19,357 nucleotides of DNA from Clostridia bacterium (GCA_017530275.1 JAFXMP010000338.1:1-19357); one strand, 5' to 3'; positions 1 through 7,646 are shown, numbered from the stretch's first letter. Notes: generated from the sequence alone by a model not told the origin. Made by a program: numbers and translations.

Positions 1-572
1 CCTTCATCTACGTCACCCACGACCAGACCGAGGCCATGACCCTGGGCGACCGCATCGTGATCATGCACGACGGCTACATCGAGCAGGTGGGCACGCCCAT
101 GGAAGTGTTTGAAAAGCCCCGGAACGTGTTCGTGGCGGAATTCATCGGCGCGCCGAAGATGAACCTGATGGAAACAGAGCTGGAATGCAGCGGCGGCAAG
201 TATTACGTGAAGCCCTTCGGCGCGAAGATCGAAGTGACCGGCAGCAAGGCGGAAGAGCTGCAAAAGAAGGGCATCGGCAGCCGCAAGGTGCTGCTGGGCG
301 TGCGCCCCGAGCATATCACGCTGACCGACGCTTCCGCCGAGGACGCCATTCCCTGCAAGCTGGAAGTGAACGAAATGATGGGAAGCGAGCTGCACCTGCA
401 CGTGTATACCTCGGACGAAACCCGCCTGATCGTGCGCGTGCCCACCATCAACCTGTCCGCCGAACAGCGCAAGGCCATGGTATACGGCGCGCAGCTGTAC
501 ATTACCTTTGAAGGCAAGGTCATGCACTTCTTTGATAAGGAATCCACGAAGAACCTCATTTATGGTGACTGA
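1..572 (+). CDS. Sugar ABC transporter ATP-binding protein (MsmX/MalK/UgpC type), 3' part
   Basis: This is the C-terminal half of a CUT1-family carbohydrate importer ATPase. It sits on the cytoplasmic face and powers uptake of oligosaccharides. The window opens inside the ATPase domain: the frame read from base 3 gives [17 protein letters not shown], which is the H-loop with its switch histidine and the segment after it. The text [13 protein letters not shown] marks the end of the nucleotide-binding domain. The rest, with [10 protein letters not shown], is the OB-fold (TOBE) regulatory domain typical of MalK, MsmX and UgpC. About 190 codons are present out of the family's usual 360-380, so Walker A, the signature and Walker B lie upstream of the window. 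malQ starts 79 bases downstream on the same strand, which fits a role in malto-oligosaccharide or general sugar import. The family assignment is firm; the substrate is not, because MsmX-type ATPases often serve several transporters. Confidence 0.93.
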   Translation, partial: FIYVTHDQTEAMTLGDRIVIMHDGYIEQVGTPMEVFEKPRNVFVAEFIGAPKMNLMETELECSGGKYYVKPFGAKIEVTGSKAEELQKKGIGSRKVLLGVRPEHITLTDASAEDAIPCKLEVNEMMGSELHLHVYTSDETRLIVRVPTINLSAEQRKAMVYGAQLYITFEGKVMHFFDKESTKNLIYGD

Positions 573-583
573 TCCATATAATT

Positions 584-609
584 GCCCCGCCGTCAGCAGG
601 CGGCGGGGC
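584..609 (+). other. GC-rich hairpin between ABC ATPase gene and malQ
   Basis: A perfect 9-bp inverted repeat, GCCCCGCCG and CGGCGGGGC, surrounds an 8-base loop directly after the ABC ATPase stop codon. No T-run follows (the next bases are GTAACAAG), so it is not a convincing intrinsic terminator. It may act as a 3'-end stabilising or attenuating hairpin between two cotranscribed genes. Confidence 0.6.
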
Positions 610-651
610 GTAACAAGAATGCTTATTTCATCTACGAAAGGACGAAGCTGT

Positions 652-2130
652 ATGCGCCAAAGCGGTATCCTGATGCACATTACTTCTCTCCCCGGCCCGG
701 ACGGCATTGGAAGCCTGGGCAAGGAAGCTTATGAATTCGCCGATTTTCTGCATGCCTCCAATATGGGTATTTGGCAGGTGCTTCCCATGGGCCCCACGGG
801 CTACGGCGAATCGCCCTACCAGTCGCCCAGCACCTTCGCGGGCAATCCCATGGTGATTTCCCTGGATAAGCTGGCCGAAGCGGGCTATCTGGATCTGGAA
901 GGGGAAAAGAGGTATTCCCCGGAAAACCTGGAGCAGGTGGATTACGCCGCGGTGCAGGAGTATAAAACCCGGCTGCTGCGCAAAGCCTTCGCCCAGTCCG
1001 AGAGGAAGCTGAAAAAGGCCATCGCGCAATTCCAGGAGGAAAACGAATGGGTGTATGATTACGCCCTGTTCGCCGCCATCAAGGCGCATTTTGATCTGCA
1101 AATGTGGACGAAATGGCCCGATGAAGGCGCGCGCATGCGGGACCCGGAAACCCTGAAAAAGTATGAAAAGAAGCTGAACAAGGAGATCCGCTTTCACCTG
1201 TGGTGTCAGTATATCTTTGCCCAGCAGTGGGCTGAGCTGAAAGCCTATGTGAACGGTCTGGGCATCAAGCTCTTCGGCGATATCCCCATCTATGTGGCTG
1301 AGGACAGCGCCGATACTTGGACCCACCCCGAGGTATTCCAGCTGGACAAGGACCGGGTGCCCCGCCGGGTGGCGGGTGTGCCGCCGGATTACTTCTCCGA
1401 GGACGGCCAGTTATGGGGCAATCCGCTGTACCGCTGGTCCTACCTCAAGCAGAAGGGTTATGGCTGGTGGGTAAAGCGTTTAAGCCACCTGAGCAAGCTG
1501 TACGATATGATCCGCGTGGACCATTTCATCGGCTTCGCCAGGTACTATTCCATCCCCCACGGGGCCACGACCGCCAAAACGGGCAGGTACATCGATGGGC
1601 CGGGGAAGGATTTGTTCATCACCCTGAACAAGAAGCTGCCGGGGCTGGACATCGTGGCCGAAGACCTTGGCCTGGTGACTGACCAAGTGCGGGAGCTGAT
1701 CGCCTTTACCGGCTATCCGGGCATGAAGGTGCTGTCCTTCGCCTTTGGCGCGGATGATTCCAATGTACATATCCCGGAAAACGTTCCTGAAAACACCGCC
1801 TATTACACCGGCACCCATGATAATGTGACAGCCCTGGCCCGGGTCAAGAACTGTACCAAGGAAGAACTGGCCAGCGCCAAGGAAATCGCCGGGTTTGAAA
1901 AGCTGAAGGACGCGCCCTGGGCCTTTATCCGTACGGTATTTGAGAGCAAAGCCCGCATCGCCATGGCGCCCATGCAGGATGTGCTGGGCCTGGACGACTG
2001 GGCCACCATGAACCGGCCCGGCACTGTGGGCGGCAACTGGCTGTGGCGCATGAAGCCCGGCCAGACCACAAAGACCCTGGCGGATAAGCTCAAGCGCCTC
2101 AACCGGGACAGCAAACGGCAGAATGGCTGA
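652..2130 (+). CDS. malQ: 4-alpha-glucanotransferase (amylomaltase, GH77)
   Basis: Amylomaltase transfers alpha-1,4-glucan segments between malto-oligosaccharides, releasing glucose, in the cytoplasm. The protein has 492 residues, normal for the family. GH77 motifs appear in order: PMGPTGYGESPYQSPSTF near the N-terminus, GDIPIYVAEDSADTW, VAGVPPDYFSEDGQLWGNP, IRVDHFIGF with the catalytic nucleophile Asp290, IVAEDLG with the acid/base Glu337, and YTGTHDN with Asp390 as the transition-state stabiliser. The frame stays open upstream of 652, but the start at 652 is chosen because GAAAGGA lies 9 bases before it and because MalQ proteins begin just before this RQSGILMHITSLPGP segment. It follows the sugar ABC ATPase on the same strand. 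With the branching enzyme at 11930-9951 it points to an alpha-glucan or glycogen economy. Confidence 0.97.
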   Translation: MRQSGILMHITSLPGPDGIGSLGKEAYEFADFLHASNMGIWQVLPMGPTGYGESPYQSPSTFAGNPMVISLDKLAEAGYLDLEGEKRYSPENLEQVDYAAVQEYKTRLLRKAFAQSERKLKKAIAQFQEENEWVYDYALFAAIKAHFDLQMWTKWPDEGARMRDPETLKKYEKKLNKEIRFHLWCQYIFAQQWAELKAYVNGLGIKLFGDIPIYVAEDSADTWTHPEVFQLDKDRVPRRVAGVPPDYFSEDGQLWGNPLYRWSYLKQKGYGWWVKRLSHLSKLYDMIRVDHFIGFARYYSIPHGATTAKTGRYIDGPGKDLFITLNKKLPGLDIVAEDLGLVTDQVRELIAFTGYPGMKVLSFAFGADDSNVHIPENVPENTAYYTGTHDNVTALARVKNCTKEELASAKEIAGFEKLKDAPWAFIRTVFESKARIAMAPMQDVLGLDDWATMNRPGTVGGNWLWRMKPGQTTKTLADKLKRLNRDSKRQNG

Positions 2131-2147
2131 ACCAGAGGAGATACTGA

Positions 2148-2210
2148 GGGAAACCTCTCTTTGGAGGCCAAAGAGAGGTTTCCCCCAGCCCCCCTTCCGA
2201 GAAAGCCATA
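2148..2210 (-). repeat. Dispersed palindromic repeat, copy A (reverse orientation)
   Basis: A 63-base element lies 17 bases after the malQ stop. It contains a perfect 17-bp inverted repeat (2148-2164 with 2168-2184) around the 3-base loop AGG. A non-palindromic shoulder of about 26 bases follows, ending in GAAAGCCATA. Read on the minus strand, its first 43 bases match copy B (6088-6130) at 37 of 43 positions and copy C (19312-19354) at 39 of 43, with no gaps. Two stem positions that differ from copy B are both compensated on the opposite arm. Confidence 0.9.
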
Positions 2211-2273
2211 AAAAGGTTTTCAGATTATTGTCATTTTGTGCAGACTTCTGCCACTAAATCCCTATAAAAATCA

Positions 2274-2306
2274 CTCTCTGCCCCGTTTCGAGTCAGAGAG
2301 ATTTTT
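2274..2306. terminator. Bidirectional intrinsic terminator between malQ and the DUF89 gene
   Basis: The arms CTCTCTG (2274-2280) and CAGAGAG (2294-2300) form a 7-bp stem with a 13-base loop. ATTTTTATTT follows on the plus strand. On the minus strand the hairpin is followed by TGATTTTTATAGG. It therefore can end transcripts from both convergent units, malQ and the DUF89 operon. Confidence 0.75.
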
Positions 2307-2333
2307 ATTTCGTGTTTTCGACACACTTTGTTT

Positions 2334-3182
2334 TTATGATCCCTGCTCTTCCACCAGCATGCCCGTAAGCGCGGGAACGTGGAAACGGGATGTAAACAGC
2401 TCACATTTGCAAAGGAAGGCATAAAAAACGTGCCAGCCCTGACCGGTAAGGGATTCATAATTGCCCTGTCCCTTCGCCAGAATCACGTCCGCCTCGTTCA
2501 GCGCCTGCCGGGCCGCTTCCGGCAGCATTTCATAAACTGTTCCGGCGATGGGCGCGCCGTTGGTAAGAATTTCCGCCACGCGATCCATACCGATATAAAC
2601 CGCATCCTGAAGCGTCACATCGTTGAGCACCTCCGCGCCGCGCACCAGCGCCTGAAACCGCAGATGGGGAAAGCGCTTTTTTAATTGCTCCAGCAGCAGC
2701 CGGTCCAGCACGATTTCTCCACAGTTATCGGCGATCAGCAAAAAACGCTTCCCGCTTTCGCAGGCGGATAAAAAGTGTTCGTAGACCTCCGCTTCCTCCG
2801 GCCGCAGGCCCGCTTTCTCAAAAAGGCCCAGGAAGGTATTTTCATCCACGGTATCCATGGCGCCGTAATCGATGTAGTTTCCCACCCGTGCGAAAGCGAG
2901 GGCCGCCGCTGTGGGATCATCCGCCGCCGCGATCCGGGACCGAAGCTGATCCTCCATCCCCAGCACCAGATCGTTGGAACGGCGTTTGATCTCCGCGTAG
3001 CCGTCCGACGCGCCAAAGCGCCTTGAAAAAGCCTGGTTGAACCGGTAAACCAATAAGGGGGACGTGTCGTTTTCGCCGCGCGTGTCCAGCAGGGTGCGCA
3101 CTTCGGAGAGATACGCGTCATCCGGCATCCGCCTGCGCTGCCGGTCATACAGGCATTGAGCGCAGCTTTCCGGTATCCGCAC
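2334..3182 (-). CDS. DUF89 / ARMT1-like family protein (damage-control phosphatase family)
   Basis: Members of this metal-dependent family are known or proposed to hydrolyse damaged or over-accumulated phosphometabolites. The substrate here cannot be told from sequence. The 282-residue protein begins with a Cys pair (Cys7, Cys10) typical of the prokaryotic Cys-containing subfamily. It carries LIADNCGEIVLD (Asp152, Asn153), VLNDVTLQDA (Asp188) and ILAKGQGNYESL (Lys237), which are the family's metal- and phosphate-site motifs. Two more cysteines occur at 258 and 260. The GTG start at 3182 is chosen because AGGAGG sits 7 bases upstream; an in-frame GTG at 3188 would be only 1 base from it, and an ATG at 3221 would lie inside the preceding gene. 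The stop of the upstream GNAT gene (3185) falls within this ribosome site, so translation is probably coupled. Confidence 0.88.
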   Translation of the reverse strand: MRIPESCAQCLYDRQRRRMPDDAYLSEVRTLLDTRGENDTSPLLVYRFNQAFSRRFGASDGYAEIKRRSNDLVLGMEDQLRSRIAAADDPTAAALAFARVGNYIDYGAMDTVDENTFLGLFEKAGLRPEEAEVYEHFLSACESGKRFLLIADNCGEIVLDRLLLEQLKKRFPHLRFQALVRGAEVLNDVTLQDAVYIGMDRVAEILTNGAPIAGTVYEMLPEAARQALNEADVILAKGQGNYESLTGQGWHVFYAFLCKCELFTSRFHVPALTGMLVEEQGS

Positions 3183-3184
3183 CG

Positions 3185-3670
3185 TCACCCCTCCTCTGTC
3201 GTCAGTTCCAGGCATTTCCATTCTTCGCCCATCACGGTGTACGTTTCCTGGCTTTCGGCGGTTACGTCTCTGAAACCGGCCGCTTTGTAGCAGAAATACG
3301 CGGAGGGGTTATTTTCAAAAACGCCCAGGGTGGCCTTTTGCGCGCCATAGATCTCAAAGGCATATTTCAGCCCCAGGCGCAGCATTTCTTTCCCGTAACC
3401 TCTTCCGCGTTTCCGGGGATCGACGATCACGAAGCCAAACCGTACTTCCTCCGGGGTATTCTTGGGATTCCGCAGCGTAAAAAAGCCCGCTACTTCATTT
3501 TCATCCAGCAGCGTGAAACGGGTCAAGGCCTTTAACTGGGAAAACCGTTCCTTGGTAAGCGGATACGCGCCCAATATACCGGCTGTCCACTGATAAAACG
3601 CTTTTTCGTCCATAGGCCAGGAGAGAATCACATCCGCGTCAGTACCCTGATATGGCCTTAACCTTAGCAT
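3185..3670 (-). CDS. GNAT family N-acetyltransferase
   Basis: This is a 161-residue GCN5-related acetyltransferase, a cytoplasmic enzyme that moves the acetyl group from acetyl-CoA to an amine. The acetyl-CoA loop is RKRGRGYGKEM (Arg88-x-x-Gly-x-Gly93), following the beta-strand RFGFVIVDP. The segment LGVFENNPSAYFCYKAAGF is the usual GNAT motif B region. The overall layout resembles the RimJ/RimL branch, but no substrate can be assigned. AAGGAAG stands 7 bases before the ATG. It is the first gene after a perfect sigma-A promoter at 3722-3750, and its TGA ends 2 bases before the DUF89 start codon, so the two genes are almost certainly one transcript. Confidence 0.92.
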   Translation of the reverse strand: MLRLRPYQGTDADVILSWPMDEKAFYQWTAGILGAYPLTKERFSQLKALTRFTLLDENEVAGFFTLRNPKNTPEEVRFGFVIVDPRKRGRGYGKEMLRLGLKYAFEIYGAQKATLGVFENNPSAYFCYKAAGFRDVTAESQETYTVMGEEWKCLELTTEEG

Positions 3671-3721
3671 CCTTCCACTTCCTTACGCGGGATTTAATAA
3701 CCTATGTTACTTAACGAATGT

Positions 3722-3750
3722 ATTATAATATTTCTCTATCTTGTTGTCAA
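3722..3750 (-). promoter_or_regulatory. Perfect sigma-A promoter for the GNAT-DUF89 operon
   Basis: On the minus strand TTGACA (3750-3745) and TATAAT (3727-3722) are separated by exactly 17 bases, the full consensus. The predicted start of transcription near 3715 gives a leader of about 45 bases. It is divergent from, and about 100 bases away from, the glnS promoter. Confidence 0.85.
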
Positions 3751-3829
3751 GGAGCCAACTAAATGAACGAATCTCGCTGAAATAACGCTGAAAAGGAGAT
3801 ACTTTCTTGGATTTACTGCCGGTTTTTAC

Positions 3830-3858
3830 TTGCCTTTTGGCATTATTTTGGATATAAT
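3830..3858 (+). promoter_or_regulatory. Sigma-A promoter for glnS
   Basis: TTGCCT (3830-3835) and a perfect TATAAT (3853-3858) are 17 bases apart. Transcription would start near 3865, leaving a leader of about 50 bases with AGGGAGG 8 bases before the glnS ATG. I saw no T-box specifier or antiterminator in this short leader. Confidence 0.8.
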
Positions 3859-3917
3859 GTCTCAAGCGTTTCATTTGACGCGCTATTGCAGTATGATTTT
3901 TTAGGGAGGTTGAGCGT

Positions 3918-5609
3918 ATGGAAAACGAGAATGCACGCACCAATTTTATTTGGGACGCCATCGATCAGGATTTGAGGGAAGGGCGTGCTCAGCAAGTGCA
4001 CACCCGTTTTCCCCCTGAACCCAACGGCTATCCCCACATCGGCCATTGCAAAGCGCTGGTGACGGACTTCGGCACGGCGGAAAGATACGGCGGCCTGTGC
4101 AACCTGCGCTTTGACGACACCAACCCCGCCAAGGAAGACATGGAATACGCCGAGGCCATCAAGCGGGATATCGAATGGCTGGGCTTCCATTGGACGGGCG
4201 GCCTGTTCTTCGCCAGCGATTACTATCAGCGGCTGTACGACATCGCTGAGGATTTCATCAAGCGGGGCCTGGCCTATGTGGACGAGCTTTCCGCCGATGA
4301 GATGCGCGAGTATCGCGGCACCCTGACCACCCCCGGCAAGAATTCTCCCTGGCGTGAGCGGCCCATGGAAGAAAGCTTAGACCTGTTCCGGCGCATGAAA
4401 GCCGGGGAATTCCCGGAGGGCCGGTATATCCTGCGGGCGAAAATCGATATGGCGAGCCCCAACATGAACATGCGGGACCCCGCCATGTACCGCATCCTGT
4501 ATAAGGAACACTGGCGCACGGGGAACACCTGGTGCATCTATCCCATGTACGATTTTGCCCATCCCCTGTCCGACGCCTTCGAGGGCATCACCTTCTCCCT
4601 GTGCAGCTTGGAATTCGAGGATCACCGGCCGCTGTATGATTGGTTCGTAGAAAAAGCGGGCTTTAGGGCAGGGGACGCCCAGGGCTACTTCGGCCCCCGG
4701 CAGATCGAATTCGCGCGCCTCAACATCACCCGTACCGTCATGAGCAAGCGGCACCTGCGCAGGTTGGTGGAGGAAGGTTTTGTTTCCGGCTGGGACGATC
4801 CCCGCATGCCCACCCTCACCGCCATGCGCCGCAGGGGCTATCCCGGCAGCGCCATCCGCGCTTTCGTGGAGCAGGTAGGCCTGGCGAAAGCCGATTCCAC
4901 CGTGGACGTGCAGATGCTGGACGCCTGCGTGCGGGACGCCTTGGGCGATTCCGCGCCCCGGGTCATGGCCGTGCTGAACCCCGTGAAGGTGGTGCTGACC
5001 AACGTGCCCGACGATTGGACGGACACCTTAAAAATGGAAAACCATCCCGATCACCCGGAGCTGGGCGAGCGGGAAGTGACCATCAGCAAGGAAATCTGGA
5101 TCGAACGGGAGGACTTTGAAGAAGTGCCCCCCAAGAAGTTCTTCCGCTTGAAGCCCGACGGTGAAGTGCGCTTGAAGGGCGCGTACATCATCAAGTGCGA
5201 AAACGTGGTGAAGAACGAAAAGGGTGAGATCGAGCGCATCGAATGCTCCATCGATCTTGATTCCCGTTCCGGCAGCGAAGGGGCCAACCGCAAGGTGAAG
5301 GGCACCATTCATTGGGTGGACGCCAACGACTGCGCCGCGTTTGAGGCCCGGCTGTATGATCAGCTGATGACCGAGGAATGGGACACCGCCGCCGCCGAGG
5401 ACAAGAAGGACGTGACGGCGTTCGTGAACCCCGATTCTTTGCAGATCGTGAACGGCTACTGCGAGCACACCCTGGTTTCCGCCAAGGTGGGCGATACCTT
5501 CCAGTTCCTTCGCATGGGCTACTTCTGCAAGGACAAGGATTCCACGGAAGAAAAGAGCGTCTACAACCGTGTGGTGAGCTTGAAGGACAGCTATAAGCCC
5601 CAGAAATGA
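3918..5609 (+). CDS. glnS: Glutaminyl-tRNA synthetase
   Basis: GlnRS is a class I synthetase that charges tRNA-Gln with glutamine in the cytoplasm. The 563-residue length is close to the usual 550-560. The signature PPEPNGYPHIGHCKA contains the HIGH motif at residues 40-43, and VMSKR (274-278) is the KMSKS loop. The segment LRFDDTNPAKED and the C-terminal beta-barrel anticodon-binding region (for example IHWVDANDCAAFEARLYDQL) are also characteristic. The PEPNGYLHIGHAK-type signature separates GlnRS from GluRS, which instead begins APSPTGFMHLGG, as seen in gltX downstream. It has its own promoter, and its TGA overlaps the ATG of the following GNAT gene by 4 bases. Confidence 0.98.
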   Translation: MENENARTNFIWDAIDQDLREGRAQQVHTRFPPEPNGYPHIGHCKALVTDFGTAERYGGLCNLRFDDTNPAKEDMEYAEAIKRDIEWLGFHWTGGLFFASDYYQRLYDIAEDFIKRGLAYVDELSADEMREYRGTLTTPGKNSPWRERPMEESLDLFRRMKAGEFPEGRYILRAKIDMASPNMNMRDPAMYRILYKEHWRTGNTWCIYPMYDFAHPLSDAFEGITFSLCSLEFEDHRPLYDWFVEKAGFRAGDAQGYFGPRQIEFARLNITRTVMSKRHLRRLVEEGFVSGWDDPRMPTLTAMRRRGYPGSAIRAFVEQVGLAKADSTVDVQMLDACVRDALGDSAPRVMAVLNPVKVVLTNVPDDWTDTLKMENHPDHPELGEREVTISKEIWIEREDFEEVPPKKFFRLKPDGEVRLKGAYIIKCENVVKNEKGEIERIECSIDLDSRSGSEGANRKVKGTIHWVDANDCAAFEARLYDQLMTEEWDTAAAEDKKDVTAFVNPDSLQIVNGYCEHTLVSAKVGDTFQFLRMGYFCKDKDSTEEKSVYNRVVSLKDSYKPQK

Positions 5610-6049
5610 GTAAGATAGAATACAGAAGACTTTCATCGAACGATCTGCCGCTGGCCCTTGCAATGAACAGGGATTTCCGGGAAGGCTTCGCGGAAAAAAG
5701 CAGCCTCCAGGCGTTCCTAAGCTCCTCGGACTGTTGGCTGTTCGCCGCGGTTTTGGAAAACAGGATCGTCGGTTTTGCCTACGGTTATGCCCTGCAACGA
5801 CTGAATACCCACAGGAAAATGCTGTATATCCATGAGGTCGGCGTACTGGATGAATATCAGCACCAGGGGATCGGCACGCAAATGCTGATGAAGCTGAAAG
5901 AAGCCTGCGCAGCGGAGGAATATTATAAGATCTTTCTGACCTGCTATCAGAACAACGTAGGGGCTAACGCGCTGTACCGCAAGGCAGGCGGACAATTCTG
6001 CGCGGAATCCGAGGGAAAGGACACAGTTTACTGGTTTCCAATCGCCTGA
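5606..6049 (+). CDS. GNAT family N-acetyltransferase, translationally coupled to glnS
   Basis: A 147-residue acetyl-CoA-dependent N-acetyltransferase. Motif A is EVGVLDEYQHQGIGTQML, with the pyrophosphate loop Gln85-x-x-Gly88-x-Gly90. TCYQNNVGANALYRKAGG is motif B. The spacing of WLFAAVLENRIVGFAYGY, the YIHEVGV strand and the acetyl-CoA loop resembles the AAC(3)-I aminoglycoside acetyltransferase branch of GNAT, but resistance activity cannot be concluded. The start codon overlaps the glnS stop as ATGA, and no strong separate ribosome site is visible, so it probably depends on ribosomes finishing glnS. The substrate is unknown. Confidence 0.9.
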   Translation: MSKIEYRRLSSNDLPLALAMNRDFREGFAEKSSLQAFLSSSDCWLFAAVLENRIVGFAYGYALQRLNTHRKMLYIHEVGVLDEYQHQGIGTQMLMKLKEACAAEEYYKIFLTCYQNNVGANALYRKAGGQFCAESEGKDTVYWFPIA

Positions 6050-6087
6050 GTGTTTTCATAATTTAAGGAAAATCGTACTCCTTTCCA

Positions 6088-6155
6088 TATGGCTTTCTTG
6101 GAAGGGGGTGCGGGGGAAACCATTCTTTGGCCCCCAAAGAATGGTTTCCCCCGCA
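6088..6155 (+). repeat. Dispersed palindromic repeat, copy B (complete)
   Basis: A 68-base element in the gap between the GNAT gene and gltX. A G-rich shoulder (6088-6108, starting TATGGCTTTCTTGG) leads into a perfect 22-bp inverted repeat (6109-6130 with 6134-6155) around a CCC loop. It differs from copy C at only 3 of the first 43 positions. It ends 9 bases before the gltX ribosome site AGGAGG, so it would lie in the gltX leader if transcribed. A run of A follows the hairpin, so it is not a plus-strand terminator. Confidence 0.92.
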
Positions 6156-6177
6156 AAAAAATATAGGAGGTTTCTCT

Positions 6178-7635
6178 ATGACACAAGTTCGCACCCGCTT
6201 TGCCCCGTCGCCTACGGGCTTCATGCACTTAGGCGGCGTTCGCACGGCGCTGTACGCTTATCTGTTCGCCAAAAAGAACGGCGGAAAATTCATCCTGCGC
6301 ATCGAGGACACCGACCAGGAGCGCTTCGTGGAGGGCGCTACCGAGGTGATTTACGATACTCTGCGGGACTGCGGGATCATTTGGGACGAAGGCCCGGATA
6401 TCGGCGGTGATTTCGGCCCCTATATCCAGAGCGAGCGCAAGGATTTGTACCTGCCCTACGCCAAGGAACTGGTGGAAAAGGGCGCTGCTTACTATTGCTT
6501 CTGCACCAAGGAAGAGCTGGACGAGCGCCGGGCGGCGGCGGAAGCCAAGGGCGAGGTGTTCAAGTACGACAAGCACTGCCTGAACCTGAGCAAAGAGGAA
6601 GTGCAGGCCAAATTGGACGCGGGCGTGCCCTACGTGATCCGCATGAACGCGCCCACGGACGGCACTTCCACGTATAACGACTTGGTGTTCGGCGAAATGA
6701 GCTTCCCCAACAGCGACTGCATGGACGATATGGTGCTCATCAAGCAGGACGGCATGCCCACCTATAACTTCGCTAACGTGATCGACGATCATCTCATGGG
6801 CATCACCCACGTGATCCGCGGCATGGAGTATTTGAGCTCCACCCCCCGGTACAATTTCCTGTACAGCGCGTTCGGCTGGGAAATCCCCCGGTATATCCAC
6901 CTGACCACCGTCATGCGGGACGCCCAGCATATGCTTTCCAAGCGGGACGGGGACGCCTATTACAGCGATTTCATCAGCAAGGGCTTTTTGAAGGAAGCGC
7001 TGGTCAATTATCTGGCCCTGGTGGGCTGGAATCCCGGCACCGATCAGGAATTCTTCACCATGGACGAGCTGGTGGAAGCCTTCGACGTGAAGCACCTGAA
7101 CAAGTCCCCCGGCATTTTCGATGTGACCAAGCTGGAGTGGATGAACAGCCAGTACGTGGCGAAGATGGACTTTGATAAGTATCTGGAAATGGCGACGCCC
7201 TGGTTTGACAAGGTCCTGGCGGAAAAGGGCATGGATTACCGCCGTTTGGCTGAGCTGATGCAGAGCCGCACGGACATTTTCAGCCGCATCCCGGAAAAGA
7301 TCGCTTTCCTTGCTGAAATACCGGATTATGATACCGCCATTTTCTTCAACAAGAAGCAAAAGAGCGATGAGAGCGTAGCCAAGGAAGTGCTGCCCCTGCT
7401 GCTGCCCGTGCTGGAGGGCGTTTCCGATTGGACGGAACAGAGCATCCATGACGCGGTGATGGTGAAAATCCCAGAGTGGGGCAAAAAGAACGGCGCGGTG
7501 CTGTGGCCCATGCGCATCGCCATTTCCGGCCAGGAATCCACCCCCGGCGGTGCCTTTGAAATCGCCTATCTGCTGGGCAAGGACGAAACCCTGAACCGGA
7601 TGCGGAAATCCCTGGATAAACTCATGAGCAAATAA
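6178..7635 (+). CDS. gltX: Glutamyl-tRNA synthetase
   Basis: GluRS charges tRNA-Glu and also supplies glutamyl-tRNA for other pathways. The protein has 485 residues, a normal length. RTRFAPSPTGFMHLGG holds the HIGH-like motif His17-Leu-Gly-Gly20, followed by FILRIEDTDQERFVEGA. The KMSKS-like loop reads HMLSKRDG, with Lys255. A probable zinc site is formed by CFC and the later YDKHC. The start at 6178 is fixed by AGGAGG 7 bases upstream and by the conserved TQVRTRFAPSPTG beginning. A start at 6127 would add 17 residues encoded by palindromic repeat copy B and is rejected. A hairpin terminator follows at 7647-7703. Confidence 0.98.
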   Translation: MTQVRTRFAPSPTGFMHLGGVRTALYAYLFAKKNGGKFILRIEDTDQERFVEGATEVIYDTLRDCGIIWDEGPDIGGDFGPYIQSERKDLYLPYAKELVEKGAAYYCFCTKEELDERRAAAEAKGEVFKYDKHCLNLSKEEVQAKLDAGVPYVIRMNAPTDGTSTYNDLVFGEMSFPNSDCMDDMVLIKQDGMPTYNFANVIDDHLMGITHVIRGMEYLSSTPRYNFLYSAFGWEIPRYIHLTTVMRDAQHMLSKRDGDAYYSDFISKGFLKEALVNYLALVGWNPGTDQEFFTMDELVEAFDVKHLNKSPGIFDVTKLEWMNSQYVAKMDFDKYLEMATPWFDKVLAEKGMDYRRLAELMQSRTDIFSRIPEKIAFLAEIPDYDTAIFFNKKQKSDESVAKEVLPLLLPVLEGVSDWTEQSIHDAVMVKIPEWGKKNGAVLWPMRIAISGQESTPGGAFEIAYLLGKDETLNRMRKSLDKLMSK

Positions 7636-7646
7636 ACATTGAAACT

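Noticed and set aside
508..651. N-terminal extension of malQ from an earlier in-frame start
   Set aside because: It overlaps the ABC ATPase gene and the GC hairpin, and the proper ribosome site and conserved MalQ beginning are at 652.
2148..2184. Repeat copy A as the malQ terminator
   Set aside because: The hairpin is strong but is followed by C-rich sequence, not T; a better terminator stands at 2274-2306.
3859..3917. T-box or other riboswitch in the glnS leader
   Set aside because: The leader is only about 50 bases, with no T-box core or antiterminator.
6088..6155. Repeats as a CRISPR array or as G-quadruplex elements
   Set aside because: Copies are kilobases apart with no spacers, and each has only two long G-runs, too few for a simple quadruplex.
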